From: Hydrogenophaga sp.
GTDB lineage: Bacteria; Pseudomonadota; Gammaproteobacteria; Burkholderiales; Burkholderiaceae_C
DNA: 64,000 bases
NCBI RefSeq assembly: GCF_019635465.1
Contig: NZ_JAHBZK010000002.1
Span: 1-64,000, forward strand
Direction of reading: 5' to 3'
Part shown: piece by piece, positions 36,637-45,600 of the stretch
Layout of the letters: each line of letters begins with the position of its first letter
Position numbering within the stretch: the stretch's first letter is position 1
Made by a program: the position numbers and the translations under genes
The notes under the pieces: generated by a model
Told to the model about the DNA's origin: nothing
The model's database searches: none
The model's input: only the letters and a program-made list of their open reading frames with translations

Positions 36637-37836
36637 ATGCGCCAGACCCAACCCCTTTCCAGAGCTGATCAGGTCAACATCGCTCGACGCTTCGGACTGA
36701 AGGCTGCCCTGTTTGCAACTGCCGCGGGTGTGACCGGCGGAATTGTGCCGGGCCTTTCGAACTTCGTAATGAAGGAGGCCAATGCGCAAGAAAAGGCCAA
36801 GTATCGATTGCGCTTTGGTGCAAGCGTAATTTCGCCGACCAACGAGGCCTATCTACGCACTGGTGTTTATGACTTCGTCAAGCTCGTGGAGGAGAAGTCG
36901 AACGGCGAGGTGGCTATCCAAGTCATTGACAAGTCGCAGGGATGCGCCGAGACCACCTGCGGCGAACGCGTGATCAACAACGTCCTGCACATCGGGTCTT
37001 CATCGCCGCAGAACCTCGGTTCAGTGATGCCGTACTCAATCGCACTCGACTGGCCCTTCCTGTGGCGCGACCGTACGGAGTACCTCAACTTCCTGTTCAG
37101 CAAGGAGTCGAATCGACTCTACCGCGACGTTCTCCGCAAGGCCTACAACGTCGTCCCGCTGTATGGAAGCGGAGAGATGCGTAACGTGATGATGGGATTG
37201 AAGTACTCGGGCAAGCCAAACATCGTCAGCCCCGCCGCGTTGCAGGGCGCCAAGATCCGCATCACCAACAGCGAGATGATCTCGGGCTTCGCGCAGAGCA
37301 TGAAGATGAATCCTATCCCCTTGGCGTGGACAGAGCTCCTCGAGGGCTTGAAGTCCGGGGTTGTGGATGCGGCGGAGACATGGCCTGGCGCGGCGGTGGG
37401 TTTCGGCATGCAGAGCGTCCTGGCGCAGGACGTCGGGGTGGAGTTTTCTCCAGGTTTCGAGATGGTGTTTATCTCCGCCAGCACGTTCGACAAGTTTCCA
37501 GACAAGATCAAGACCGTGTTCATGGAGGCGGCGCACGAGACCATGCGAACCGCTTACGACGGTGTCACGGAAGCGCAGAACAAGCTGGTGGGTAATGGCG
37601 CGAATCCATCAGCGGATGCTGTCTATGCCAAGAGCAACATCAAGCATTCCCGGCTAACGGAGGCACAGCGCGAGGAGTTTCGTGCCATCGGAAGCGTCGA
37701 CAAGAACCCGCAGATCTACGACGCCACGCGCAAAAAGTTGGATCAAATTGCTGGTCTTGATGTCTACGGCGCGATGAAGGAATCAGCAGCAAAACTTGCT
37801 GGCAAGCCCCTTCAGCCGAACAAGTGGTGGGTTTGA
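36637..37836 (+). CDS. TRAP transporter substrate-binding protein (DctP type)
   Basis: The 399-residue protein has an N-terminal export signal with ARRFGLKAALFATAAGVTGGIV, which lacks a strict Tat twin-arginine motif but has the arginine pair, and a cleavage region near EANAQE. The DctP fold follows (YRLRFGASVISPTNEAYLRTGVYDFVKLVEEKSNGEVAIQVI; KIRITNSEMISGFAQSMKMNPIPLAWTELLEGLKSGVVDAAE). It should capture an organic acid in the periplasm, probably the aromatic substrate. AGGAG precedes the ATG. Confidence 0.92.
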   Translation: MRQTQPLSRADQVNIARRFGLKAALFATAAGVTGGIVPGLSNFVMKEANAQEKAKYRLRFGASVISPTNEAYLRTGVYDFVKLVEEKSNGEVAIQVIDKSQGCAETTCGERVINNVLHIGSSSPQNLGSVMPYSIALDWPFLWRDRTEYLNFLFSKESNRLYRDVLRKAYNVVPLYGSGEMRNVMMGLKYSGKPNIVSPAALQGAKIRITNSEMISGFAQSMKMNPIPLAWTELLEGLKSGVVDAAETWPGAAVGFGMQSVLAQDVGVEFSPGFEMVFISASTFDKFPDKIKTVFMEAAHETMRTAYDGVTEAQNKLVGNGANPSADAVYAKSNIKHSRLTEAQREEFRAIGSVDKNPQIYDATRKKLDQIAGLDVYGAMKESAAKLAGKPLQPNKWWV

Positions 37837-37841
37837 CTCCC

Positions 37842-38435
37842 ATGGCGCCCATTGCAGAAGCCGCCGCGACGACAGTGGCTCCTCCGGCCGAAGGTCAGCA
37901 AGAGGGAAGGGGCTTGGCAGGCGTGATTTCACGAATCGATCGCGTGCTCGGGCAAGCGGAGAGTGGAGTCATCCTAGTGAGCTACGCGACACTGATCGTC
38001 ATTGTCGGCGTCGAGACATTGCGGCGTGCGCTCATTGGCGCACAAGAGGTATGGGGCCCGGAGATCGCGCTCTATGCATTCGTTTGGCTCTCCTGGTTTT
38101 CCATGGCCAAGCATGGGCGATATGGGACACACCTGTCATTCTCAGAGCTTCGGCAACGCTTGCCGAAGAACGGGCAGCGGGCGCTCGAGCTCATCGACTG
38201 CGCGCTCTGGGTCGCAATCGGGGTGATCATTATCGTGACCTCATGGGGTGTGGTTGAGAATCAGATCAAGATGGGGCAGACGGTATTTGGCACGCCGATT
38301 CCGCTCGCGGTGGCAAGCCTCGCTGTACCGGTTGGCTGGGCTTTCTCGATGGTTCGCATCCTCCAGCGAGCAGCCATGGTCCTATTCGCATGGGACCGAC
38401 TCAAGGCTGAGCGTGGTGGCTTTTTGAACCTGTAG
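37842..38435 (+). CDS. TRAP transporter small permease (DctQ type)
   Basis: The 197-residue membrane protein has four predicted transmembrane segments (first VILVSYATLIVIVGVETL) and the DctQ-type motif VWGPEIALYAFVWLSWFSMAKHGRYGTHL. It begins 5 bases after the binding-protein gene and is followed by the large permease. Together they form the sodium-driven TRAP carrier. A GTG at 37824 inside the previous gene is a less likely start. Confidence 0.9.
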   Translation: MAPIAEAAATTVAPPAEGQQEGRGLAGVISRIDRVLGQAESGVILVSYATLIVIVGVETLRRALIGAQEVWGPEIALYAFVWLSWFSMAKHGRYGTHLSFSELRQRLPKNGQRALELIDCALWVAIGVIIIVTSWGVVENQIKMGQTVFGTPIPLAVASLAVPVGWAFSMVRILQRAAMVLFAWDRLKAERGGFLNL

Positions 38436-38454
38436 GACTTGGCAGGACAAAACC

Positions 38455-39741
38455 ATGACTCTCACCCTAATCTCGCTCGCCGCGGTCCTGATGTTCGCAC
38501 TGGGAACGCCAATAGTGTTGCTAATTGCGCTTTGGGTTGCTGCAACATCCTACTGGGTGATCGACTTCCCGCTAACCAACATGGGGCTCTCGGCACTCGA
38601 CTCACTGAAAAGCTTCGCGTTCCTAGCGGTCCCGCTATTCATCTGCACTGGTGATTTCCTAACCGCGGGCGGTCTTTCGCAGCGCCTTGTCGGATTGTCC
38701 AAAAGCTTGGTTGCGTTCCTGCCAGGGCGCACCGCTGCCACTGCCGTACTTGCCAGCGGCATGTTTGCCGCGGTGAGCGGATCCAATGCGGCCACAGCCG
38801 CAACCATGGGTCAATTGGTTGGGCCGGAGATGAAGAAGGCTGGTGTCGCGCCTGGTCTGGCGGGGGCGATCGTGGCAGCCGGCGGGACCCTGGGCGTGGT
38901 CATCCCGCCAAGCACCATCTTCATCATCTATGGCATCACCATGGGCGTATCGCCGGTTGATCTCAACCTTGGGGGCTTGCTCCCCGGTGTTCTCATGATG
39001 GTACTCATGATGGTTTTCTGCGTATGGCTCACACGCCGAAGTGAACTCGCAGACCGCTTCGTGCCCCTGACCTTGTTGCGCAACATCGGCCGCGAAGCGG
39101 CAGGCGCTTCGCTAGGCTTGGTGGCCGTCGCGCTGCTCTTCTTCGGACTGTATCTAGGCTGGTTCAGCTCCACCGAGGCGGCGGGGGTAGCCACCATCTA
39201 CTGCCTGCTGGTGGGCCTGTTCGTGACGCGCAAGATCGGCTGGCGCAACATTCCGAGAATTCTGCAGGCCAGTGCCGCCGTCACAGGAATCATCGCGCCT
39301 ATGGTGGCCTTCTCGCTGCAGTTCCAGCAGATCCTCTCGGTACTCGAGATCCAGAGTGCCGTGCAGGAACTCCTCTCAGGGCTGGCCGCGAGCCATGGGC
39401 CGGCCATGACCATGGTCGCCATGATGGCAATCGTGTTGGTGGTTGGGTGCATTACGGAGTCCGTCGCAGTTGTCCTGATCCTGGCGCCGATTCTCGGTCC
39501 TGTCGCTCTGAGCTTGGGCATGGACCCGATTCAATGGGGCGTTGCGTTTGTCATCGGCACTTCCATTGGTTTCATCACGCCACCGTACGGTCTCAATCTC
39601 TTCGTCACGTCAGCCACTATGGGCATTCCTTACGGTCAGCTTGTCAAACGCATCTTGATCTTCCTGGTGCCGCTGCTGATCGCCTGGGCTGCCATTGTGT
39701 CCTTTCCGGCACTCACGCTGTCTTTCCTGCCGAACCGTTGA
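38455..39741 (+). CDS. TRAP transporter large permease (DctM type)
   Basis: The 428-residue protein has about 12 transmembrane segments and DctM signatures: AFLAVPLFICTGDFLTAGGLSQRLV, SGSNAATAATMGQLVGPEMKKAGVAPGLAGAIVAAGGTLGVVIPPSTIFIIYG and GFITPPYGLNLFVTSATMGIPYG. It forms the transport path with the DctQ subunit. Length is standard. It lies 19 bases after dctQ. Confidence 0.93.
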   Translation: MTLTLISLAAVLMFALGTPIVLLIALWVAATSYWVIDFPLTNMGLSALDSLKSFAFLAVPLFICTGDFLTAGGLSQRLVGLSKSLVAFLPGRTAATAVLASGMFAAVSGSNAATAATMGQLVGPEMKKAGVAPGLAGAIVAAGGTLGVVIPPSTIFIIYGITMGVSPVDLNLGGLLPGVLMMVLMMVFCVWLTRRSELADRFVPLTLLRNIGREAAGASLGLVAVALLFFGLYLGWFSSTEAAGVATIYCLLVGLFVTRKIGWRNIPRILQASAAVTGIIAPMVAFSLQFQQILSVLEIQSAVQELLSGLAASHGPAMTMVAMMAIVLVVGCITESVAVVLILAPILGPVALSLGMDPIQWGVAFVIGTSIGFITPPYGLNLFVTSATMGIPYGQLVKRILIFLVPLLIAWAAIVSFPALTLSFLPNR

Positions 39742-39754
39742 ATTGGAGTAACCA

Positions 39755-40645
39755 ATGAGTGAAAGTCAAACGCGCAATGTTCGCCAACGCATTCCCGTCG
39801 CCATCCTGGGCTCGGGCAACATCGGCACCGACCTGATGTACAAGATCTGCCGTAACAAGGCGTTCGACCTGCGCCTGCTGGCTGGCATCGATCCTGAATC
39901 CGAAGGCCTTGCGCGAGCCCGTGAACTCGGCTGCCGGACGTCTACGGATGGTGTCGAGGCGATCTTCGAAGAGGAGGGTGTGCAGATTGTCTTCGAAGCC
40001 ACTTCGGCGCGAGCGCATATCGCCAATGCACCGCGGTACAAGGAGGCGGGCATCTTCGCGATCGACTTGACACCCGCCAAAGTCGGGCCAAGTGTGGTCC
40101 CCTGCGTCAACGGGGACAGCCGCTTCGACGCGCACAACGTCAACCTGATCTCGTGCGCAGCGCAGGCCACCATTCCGATCGTGCACGGCGTCAACCGCGT
40201 TGCGAACGTGAAGTACGCTGAGATCGTCGCCACAGTTTCGAGCCGAAGCATCGGACCGGGGACCCGGCAGAACATCGAGGAGTTCACCCTGACCACGCAG
40301 AAGGCGCTTGCTGAAGTGGGTGGAGCAGGTAGGGGCAAGGCCCTGGTCGTGGTCAATCCTGCCGATCCGCCGCTCATGATGCGTAACACCGTCTACACCA
40401 TGGTGGACGGTGACGTGGACGAGCAGGCTGTGACGAACTCCGTGTTGGAGATGGTCAAGGCAGTGCAGAAGTATGTGCCCGGCTACCGTCTCACCGTGGA
40501 ACCTTTCCGCCGTGGTGATCACTTCATGATCGGCGTTGAGGTCGAAGGCGCTGGCGACTTCCTGCCGGCCTACGCCGGCAACCTGGACATCATCAACGCG
40601 GCGGCCGTAGCTGTCGCGGAACGCTTCGCGGCGACTTTGAACTGA
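39755..40645 (+). CDS. Acetaldehyde dehydrogenase, acetylating
   Basis: The 296-residue protein converts acetaldehyde, CoA and NAD+ to acetyl-CoA, the last step of meta-cleavage pathways (MhpF/DmpF/BphJ family). Seen are the NAD-binding VAILGSGNIGTDLMYKI, the catalytic Cys in LISCAAQATIPIVHGVNRV, and PADPPLMMRNTVY near residue 207. The usual CGGQA reads CAAQA, a small departure. It is encoded directly before its partner aldolase, with which it forms a channelled complex. Confidence 0.94.
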   Translation: MSESQTRNVRQRIPVAILGSGNIGTDLMYKICRNKAFDLRLLAGIDPESEGLARARELGCRTSTDGVEAIFEEEGVQIVFEATSARAHIANAPRYKEAGIFAIDLTPAKVGPSVVPCVNGDSRFDAHNVNLISCAAQATIPIVHGVNRVANVKYAEIVATVSSRSIGPGTRQNIEEFTLTTQKALAEVGGAGRGKALVVVNPADPPLMMRNTVYTMVDGDVDEQAVTNSVLEMVKAVQKYVPGYRLTVEPFRRGDHFMIGVEVEGAGDFLPAYAGNLDIINAAAVAVAERFAATLN

Positions 40646-40655
40646 GGAGATGTAG

Positions 40656-41672
40656 TTGGCCAAGATCACATTTGTTGACGTCACGCTTCGCGACGGCAAC
40701 CATACCTATCGACACCAATTCACGCCGGAGATCGTCGCGGCGACGGCGGCGGCACTGGATCGGGCAGGCGTCGACATCATCGAAGTTGGCCACGGCGATG
40801 GCCTGGGTGGCAGCAGCCTGCATGTGGGCCGGGCAGCAGCGAGCGACGAGGAGCTGCTTCGTGCGGCCTGCCGAGTGGTGAAAAGGGCGAGGATCGCGAT
40901 TCTGCTGGTTCCGGGCTTCGGCCTCTTCAATGACTTGGAAATGGCGGCAGACGCTGGCGTGAAGGTCGCTCGCGTAGCCACTCATTGCACCGAAGCCGAT
41001 ATCACCGAGCAGCATCTTCGACGGGCGAAAGACCTGGGAATGTTCACAGTCGGCTACCTCATTTCCGCCGGGATGGCGTCGCCTGAGCAACTCGCCGAAG
41101 AGGCACGCAAGCTTGAGTCTTACGGCGCCGACTACGTGAACCTTGCGGAGTCGCAGGGCCACCTGGTGCCGACCGAGGTCGCTGCCCGGGTGCGCGCCGT
41201 GCGCGGCGCGGTCAAGATTCCCATCGGCTTTCACCCACACAACAACCTGGGCCTCGCCATCGGAAACATTCTTGCCGCGGTGGAGGAGGGTGCCAGCTTC
41301 ATCGATGGAAGCCTCAAAGGGTTTGGCGGTGGCGCTGGCAACGCGCAGACCGAGGTGGCGATCACTGCGCTAAAGCGTGCCGGTCACGAGGTCGGGGCCG
41401 ACATCTTCGGCATCATGGATGCGGCCGACGTCTTCAGCAAGCAGGTGGCGCCGCAGCCGATGCCCGTGATCGACAATGATTCGATCCTCATGGGTTATGC
41501 CAACGTTTACGGCGGCTACATCCACCCGGTCAAGCACGCGGCGGAGCGTTACGGATGCGATCCACGAAAGCTGGTCCTGCGTCTGGGCGAGCGCAAGGTG
41601 GTCGCGGCCCAGGAGGACGTGGTGATCGAGGAAGCCCAGCGGCTCGCCCACGGCATCCGCAAGGCCGCGTGA
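40656..41672 (+). CDS. 4-hydroxy-2-oxovalerate aldolase
   Basis: The 338-residue aldolase (MhpE/DmpG/BphI family) splits 4-hydroxy-2-oxovalerate into pyruvate and acetaldehyde. It has the DRE-TIM motif VTLRDGNHTYRHQF near the N-terminus, VNLAESQGHLVP and the metal ligands in GFHPHNNLGLAIGN, and SLKGFGGGAGNAQTEV. The start is TTG with GAGGAGA upstream. It overlaps functionally with the dehydrogenase encoded 10 bases before it. Pyruvate and acetyl-CoA feed central metabolism. Confidence 0.94.
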   Translation: MAKITFVDVTLRDGNHTYRHQFTPEIVAATAAALDRAGVDIIEVGHGDGLGGSSLHVGRAAASDEELLRAACRVVKRARIAILLVPGFGLFNDLEMAADAGVKVARVATHCTEADITEQHLRRAKDLGMFTVGYLISAGMASPEQLAEEARKLESYGADYVNLAESQGHLVPTEVAARVRAVRGAVKIPIGFHPHNNLGLAIGNILAAVEEGASFIDGSLKGFGGGAGNAQTEVAITALKRAGHEVGADIFGIMDAADVFSKQVAPQPMPVIDNDSILMGYANVYGGYIHPVKHAAERYGCDPRKLVLRLGERKVVAAQEDVVIEEAQRLAHGIRKAA

Positions 41673-41693
41673 TTTCCCCGAGGTACGGCCGCG

Positions 41694-42737
41694 ATGGGAC
41701 ACACGGTGGAGATTCGCAACGACAGCGGCTCGCAATTGTTCACCTGCGTTTCGGGTGAACGGCTGCTGTACGCGGGGTTGAGCGGCGGGGCCGACCTGCC
41801 CTACGGTTGTGCTACTGGCACCTGTGGGAACTGCAGGGCAACGCTGCTGTCGGGGGAGGTCGAAACCTTGTGGAAAGAGGCTCCCGGCAGTCGTGCACTG
41901 AAGAAGGAAGGGGAGATCCTGCTTTGCCAGTCGACGCCGCTGAGGAATTGTGTCCTGGAGGCAAGAGCGGGAGACTCTAGGCATCAGCGGGACACCCCGA
42001 TGACGCACCAAGCTTCCGTGTCCTCGGTAGCCCGCGATGAGGATGGGCTCGCCTGGGTCGTGCTTAAGTTGCAGAGGCCCATGCGCTTCCTGGCGGGCCA
42101 GTTCGTGCTCGTTTCGATTCCAGGCGTGGAGGGCTTCCGGGCGTATTCGCCAGCTCATGACGGCGCAGACGTTGTCGAGCTCGCCCTGCTCGTGCGTGAG
42201 AAGCCAGGGGGAGGCGTATCGCCACTTCTCTGCGGGCAGCAGCAGGTGGGCACACAGGTTACGGTCTTCGGGCCGCTTGGAACGGCGCACGTTCATCCCG
42301 CGCAGGACCATGACATGGCTGTCCTTGTCGGTGGATCCGGCGCGGGCGTCGCGTTGTCGCTGCTCGATTGGGCGAAAGCCACAGGGCATCTTTCGCGGCA
42401 CCGCTTGGACGTGGTGTGTGGCCTGCGGACGCTGCGTTCCCAGCAAGTGATCGAGAGGCTGGTCGAAGCAGCGAAAAGTGCTTCTGAGAACTTGCGCGTC
42501 GTGGTGGCGCTATCAGATGAGCCGGCGGACGCGGACTTGCCTCAGGCGATTCCGGGGCTGACCTACGAACGTGGTTTTGTACACGAGCTGGCGTCTGAGC
42601 TTCTGAGCACCGAAGAGTGGAAGAAACGCGCCGTCTTCGTCGCCGGGCCGCCTCCCATGGTCGAAGCCAGCATGCGCATGTTGCTCCTACGCGCAAAGCT
42701 GAGTCCGACCAAGATCCGATATGACAGTTTCTCCTAA
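41694..42737 (+). CDS. Oxygenase reductase: plant-type ferredoxin fused to FAD/NAD domain
   Basis: The 347-residue protein has an N-terminal [2Fe-2S] ferredoxin domain (LPYGCATGTCGNCRATLL with a fourth Cys in LLCQST). An FAD domain follows (FRAYSPAHDGADVVELALLVREKPGGGVS) and then an NAD(P)-binding domain (HDMAVLVGGSGAGVALSLLDWA; VFVAGPPPMVEASM). It takes electrons from NADH and passes them to the Rieske ferredoxin encoded next. The FAD motif reads RAYS, as expected for RxYS. Confidence 0.92.
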   Translation: MGHTVEIRNDSGSQLFTCVSGERLLYAGLSGGADLPYGCATGTCGNCRATLLSGEVETLWKEAPGSRALKKEGEILLCQSTPLRNCVLEARAGDSRHQRDTPMTHQASVSSVARDEDGLAWVVLKLQRPMRFLAGQFVLVSIPGVEGFRAYSPAHDGADVVELALLVREKPGGGVSPLLCGQQQVGTQVTVFGPLGTAHVHPAQDHDMAVLVGGSGAGVALSLLDWAKATGHLSRHRLDVVCGLRTLRSQQVIERLVEAAKSASENLRVVVALSDEPADADLPQAIPGLTYERGFVHELASELLSTEEWKKRAVFVAGPPPMVEASMRMLLLRAKLSPTKIRYDSFS

Positions 42738-42746
42738 TCCCAAATC

Positions 42747-43106
42747 ATGGAACCAGATAGCACACAAGAGGACTGGCAGGTTGCCTGCGATGCCGACGAG
42801 TTCGAAGGCGAGGAGTTGCTCGAATGCCACTCGGGCGGCCAGCAGATCCTGTTGGTTCGCACCGAAGTCGGCGTGGTCGCGTGCCCCGCGATCTGTCCGC
42901 ACATGGAGGAGCGGCTCGCCCACGGCATCGTGGACGGCAACGTTCTTACATGTTCCAAGCACCTTTGGCAGTGGAACCTTCTCAGTGGCGAACCGGTCGG
43001 GCTCGCAGAAATGCCGCTTCAGGTCGCCCCAGTTCGTCTGGAGGCGGGCAAGTACGTTGTCAATGTCCAGAAACTCAAGCGCTTCGGCGACTCCTCGTGC
43101 AGCTGA
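42747..43106 (+). CDS. Rieske ferredoxin component of the dioxygenase
   Basis: The 119-residue protein has one Rieske cluster site: CPHMEERLAHGIVDGN followed by LTCSKHLWQWNL, giving the CxH and CxxH ligands. It is short and soluble, fitting a three-component dioxygenase in which it shuttles electrons from the reductase to the alpha subunit. It sits 9 bases after the reductase gene and overlaps the likely GTG start of the transporter gene. Confidence 0.92.
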   Translation: MEPDSTQEDWQVACDADEFEGEELLECHSGGQQILLVRTEVGVVACPAICPHMEERLAHGIVDGNVLTCSKHLWQWNLLSGEPVGLAEMPLQVAPVRLEAGKYVVNVQKLKRFGDSSCS

Positions 43107-44335
43107 CACGTAGCGAAGAGCCGCTTCCTGGTTTGTCCGTCAAGGCGGTAGAGGAACCCTCTATCCAGAGTGCATATGGGTGGTGGGTTGCCTTCGTTAC
43201 GCTCGTCATCGCTTCGATCAGTTTCGGTGCGGTGACCAGCATTCCGGTTCTGCTCAAACCGCTCTCGAGTGACTGGCAGGCAGGGGCCAGCACGATCGCA
43301 CTGATCCACACCTCTGCGATGTTCGGTGCAGGTGCGGGCAGTCTGCTGCTCGGGCGCATGTTGGATCGGTTCGGCTTCTTCTGCATCGCGGTGGTGGCTG
43401 CGCTGGCCACCGGGATAGGCTTGGTGGTCGCCGCACGGGCTGAAAACCTACTGACACTTCATCTGGCCTATGGCCTGCTCGTAGGTGGTATCGGGCAGGG
43501 CGCCTTCTTCAGTCCTCTGGCGGCTGCAGTGAGCCAATGGTTTGACCGACACCGGGCGCTGTCGATTGCGATCGCCGCATCTGGTCAGAGTGTCGGCGGG
43601 CTGACACTGCCGCCTCTGCTGCGCTGGAGTGCGGAGCAGTACGGATGGCGCCAGGCCATCGAGGGCTATGGGATTGTTGCTGGGGTGATCCTCCTGGCCT
43701 GTGCGTTCGCATTCCGCCGGGCACCGCCGCAACCCGCCTCGCATGGCAGGACCGCAGAAAAAGGTGTCGTCAAAATCGACCGTGCGGGATTCGCACTCCT
43801 GGGACTGTGCATGGCACTCTTTAACCTCGCAACCTTCATTGCGATCGGCCACTTGACTGCCTTCGGCGAAGAGATCGGCCTTGCGCCCGCCACGGCGGCT
43901 GTCTTTGTGTCGGTCATGCTGGGCGTGACGTTGCTGTCCCGTCTGTCAATGGGGCAGCTTTCCAACCGGTTCGGTCACTACCGAATGTTGGTTGCAGTGT
44001 CTGTGCTGCACCTCACCGGTGTGATCCTGTTGGCCGGCTCCACTGGCCCTGCGTCGACTTTCGCAGCGGTCGTCCTGATAGGCCTGGGATTCGGTGGCTA
44101 TGTCCCCGCATACGCGGTATTGGTGCGAGAGTTGTTTCCGGCTTCCGAGGCGGGTCGCCGGATTGCCGAGATCTATTTCTTCGCCTTCCTGGCCGCAGGG
44201 ATAGGTAGCTGGTCGGGAGGGTTGGTGCGCGACATGAGCGGCGGCTACGCCGCTTCATTCGGCTTGGCAGGTGGTGCCGCTTGTGTAGGGGCGTTGCTGC
44301 TGCTTTACCTCTCGCGACGGCTGCGGAGCATTTAG
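43097..44335 (+). CDS. MFS transporter
   Basis: The product is about 412 residues from the GTG at 43097, inside the end of the ferredoxin gene; a TTG at 43133 is another option. It has 12 predicted transmembrane segments, with the MFS loop motif GRMLDRFGFF after the second segment and RLSMGQLSNRFGHYRM in the second half. It resembles monocarboxylate or aromatic acid carriers of the oxalate/formate antiporter type. It may import or export a pathway compound as a second carrier besides the TRAP system. Confidence 0.88.
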   Translation: MQLTRSEEPLPGLSVKAVEEPSIQSAYGWWVAFVTLVIASISFGAVTSIPVLLKPLSSDWQAGASTIALIHTSAMFGAGAGSLLLGRMLDRFGFFCIAVVAALATGIGLVVAARAENLLTLHLAYGLLVGGIGQGAFFSPLAAAVSQWFDRHRALSIAIAASGQSVGGLTLPPLLRWSAEQYGWRQAIEGYGIVAGVILLACAFAFRRAPPQPASHGRTAEKGVVKIDRAGFALLGLCMALFNLATFIAIGHLTAFGEEIGLAPATAAVFVSVMLGVTLLSRLSMGQLSNRFGHYRMLVAVSVLHLTGVILLAGSTGPASTFAAVVLIGLGFGGYVPAYAVLVRELFPASEAGRRIAEIYFFAFLAAGIGSWSGGLVRDMSGGYAASFGLAGGAACVGALLLLYLSRRLRSI

Positions 44336-44579
44336 CCCTTTCGCGGTAGCTCAACGTCGTCGGCCTGGACTCCCCGGAGAAGGGCGGTTTTTTCCATTGT
44401 CCTTATCTCTTTTCGAGAGTTGAAGAGAAGTTCGCCCAGTGCCAAGCCAGTTTGGCAGGCATCGCGCCTGTTGAGCTTGGAGCGCTCGTGTGTGCGTTGA
44501 TCGCGATGTCGGCGACGTATCTGCCCGACTACTAAGGCACCGGGCCACTTCTGGAACTTTCTGCTTGCTCTGCGGGCGT
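44336..44579. other. Intergenic region between convergent operons
   Basis: It separates the aromatic operon from the LysR gene on the other strand. A frame of 83 codons on the minus strand has basic, repetitive composition and is probably not a gene. A T-run follows GGGCGG near 44387, but no clean stem is visible, so I do not call a terminator. Confidence 0.4.
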
Positions 44580-45527
44580 TCATTCCGGTGCTAGTGAGGC
44601 CTCTGCTTGCGTGGGCGGGTTTGCTTTACTGTGGGCGCCTCGCCGGGCAAGGAGTTGCGCCAGCAGGCCTTGCAGTGCTCGCCCGCTGTGGTTCGAAAAA
44701 TAGGCCACAATCTTTAGCGGTACCTCGCTGCCCACCGATTGAACCTCCCGCAGCTTCCCCTCCTGAAGGTCTTGCGCGATCAGGTTTCGTGGCAGCCACG
44801 CAGCGCCCTGATGAATCAGCGCCATTTCCCGAAGACCCAGACTGAATTCGCTCACACACTGAATGGTGATCAACCGGGCGTGCATCAATTCGGGCAGTGC
44901 ATGGGTACGGATGGCTTGCCCGAAGAAGCTCTCCGGGGGAAAGCACAGTAACGGCAGGGGCCGCTTCGGGTTCGTGAAGTCTTCCGATTTGCACAGCCTG
45001 GCGCTGGCCACCAGCACCAGCGCGTCCTCGCCCAGTTGGCAGCATGTGGCGAGCTGCGGCGGAACGTCGCTTTGGGTCTGCCGTGTTTCGTAGGTCAGCA
45101 GGATGTCGGCATGGCCACGCGCCAGCAGCGCCACGCTTTCGTCACGATTCTCGGAACGGATCCTGAAGCGCTGGTCGGGCATCAAGGAACGAAGCTCTTC
45201 CAGAAAGGTGGGCAGGTACCAGGCGGCCAGGCTGTGTTGGGCGGCCATCACAAGACCGGGTGTCTGATTGGCGTCGGAGCGCAACGTGGCCTGAAACTCG
45301 TAGATCTGCGTGGCGAGGCTACGGAAGGCCGCCTCGTGCTTTGCAGCCAACGGCGTGAAGCGCAACGGCTTGCGTGAGCGGTCGATCAGCGAAACCCCCG
45401 CCCAGTCTTCCAGCTGCTGGATGCGCCTCGAAAACGCGGGTTGGGAGACATGCCGCTTCTCGGCTGCTGCCGAGAAGGAGCCTGTCTCTATCAAGGCAAG
45501 GTAGTCGTCCAGCCACTTCAGTTCCAT
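44580..45527 (-). CDS. LysR-family transcriptional regulator
   Basis: The 315-residue protein starts at ATG 45527 with a winged helix at residues 1-60 (MELKWLDDYLALIETGSFSAAAEKRHVSQPAFSRRIQQLEDWAGVSLIDRSRKPL) and a type-2 periplasmic-like effector domain (TPGLVMAAQHSLAAWYLPTFLEEL). Its neighbours on the same strand are the alpha/beta hydrolase and the TRAP genes, 73 bases upstream. The helix-turn-helix style (SQPAFSRRIQQLE) is common in CbbR-like and TrpI-like members. Its inducer is unknown. Confidence 0.9.
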   Translation of the reverse strand: MELKWLDDYLALIETGSFSAAAEKRHVSQPAFSRRIQQLEDWAGVSLIDRSRKPLRFTPLAAKHEAAFRSLATQIYEFQATLRSDANQTPGLVMAAQHSLAAWYLPTFLEELRSLMPDQRFRIRSENRDESVALLARGHADILLTYETRQTQSDVPPQLATCCQLGEDALVLVASARLCKSEDFTNPKRPLPLLCFPPESFFGQAIRTHALPELMHARLITIQCVSEFSLGLREMALIHQGAAWLPRNLIAQDLQEGKLREVQSVGSEVPLKIVAYFSNHSGRALQGLLAQLLARRGAHSKANPPTQAEASLAPE

Positions 45528-45600
45528 GCAAGCCCCCGCGCGCTGCAAACAGATGGCACGAGTTTAGGCAGCTTCGCGGTCGAGCGCCGGGGCAAGGCCC

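Noticed and set aside
44332..44583. Minus-strand frame of 83 codons between the MFS and LysR genes
   Set aside because: Composition is basic and irregular, it overlaps the ends of both neighbours, and no family is recognised.
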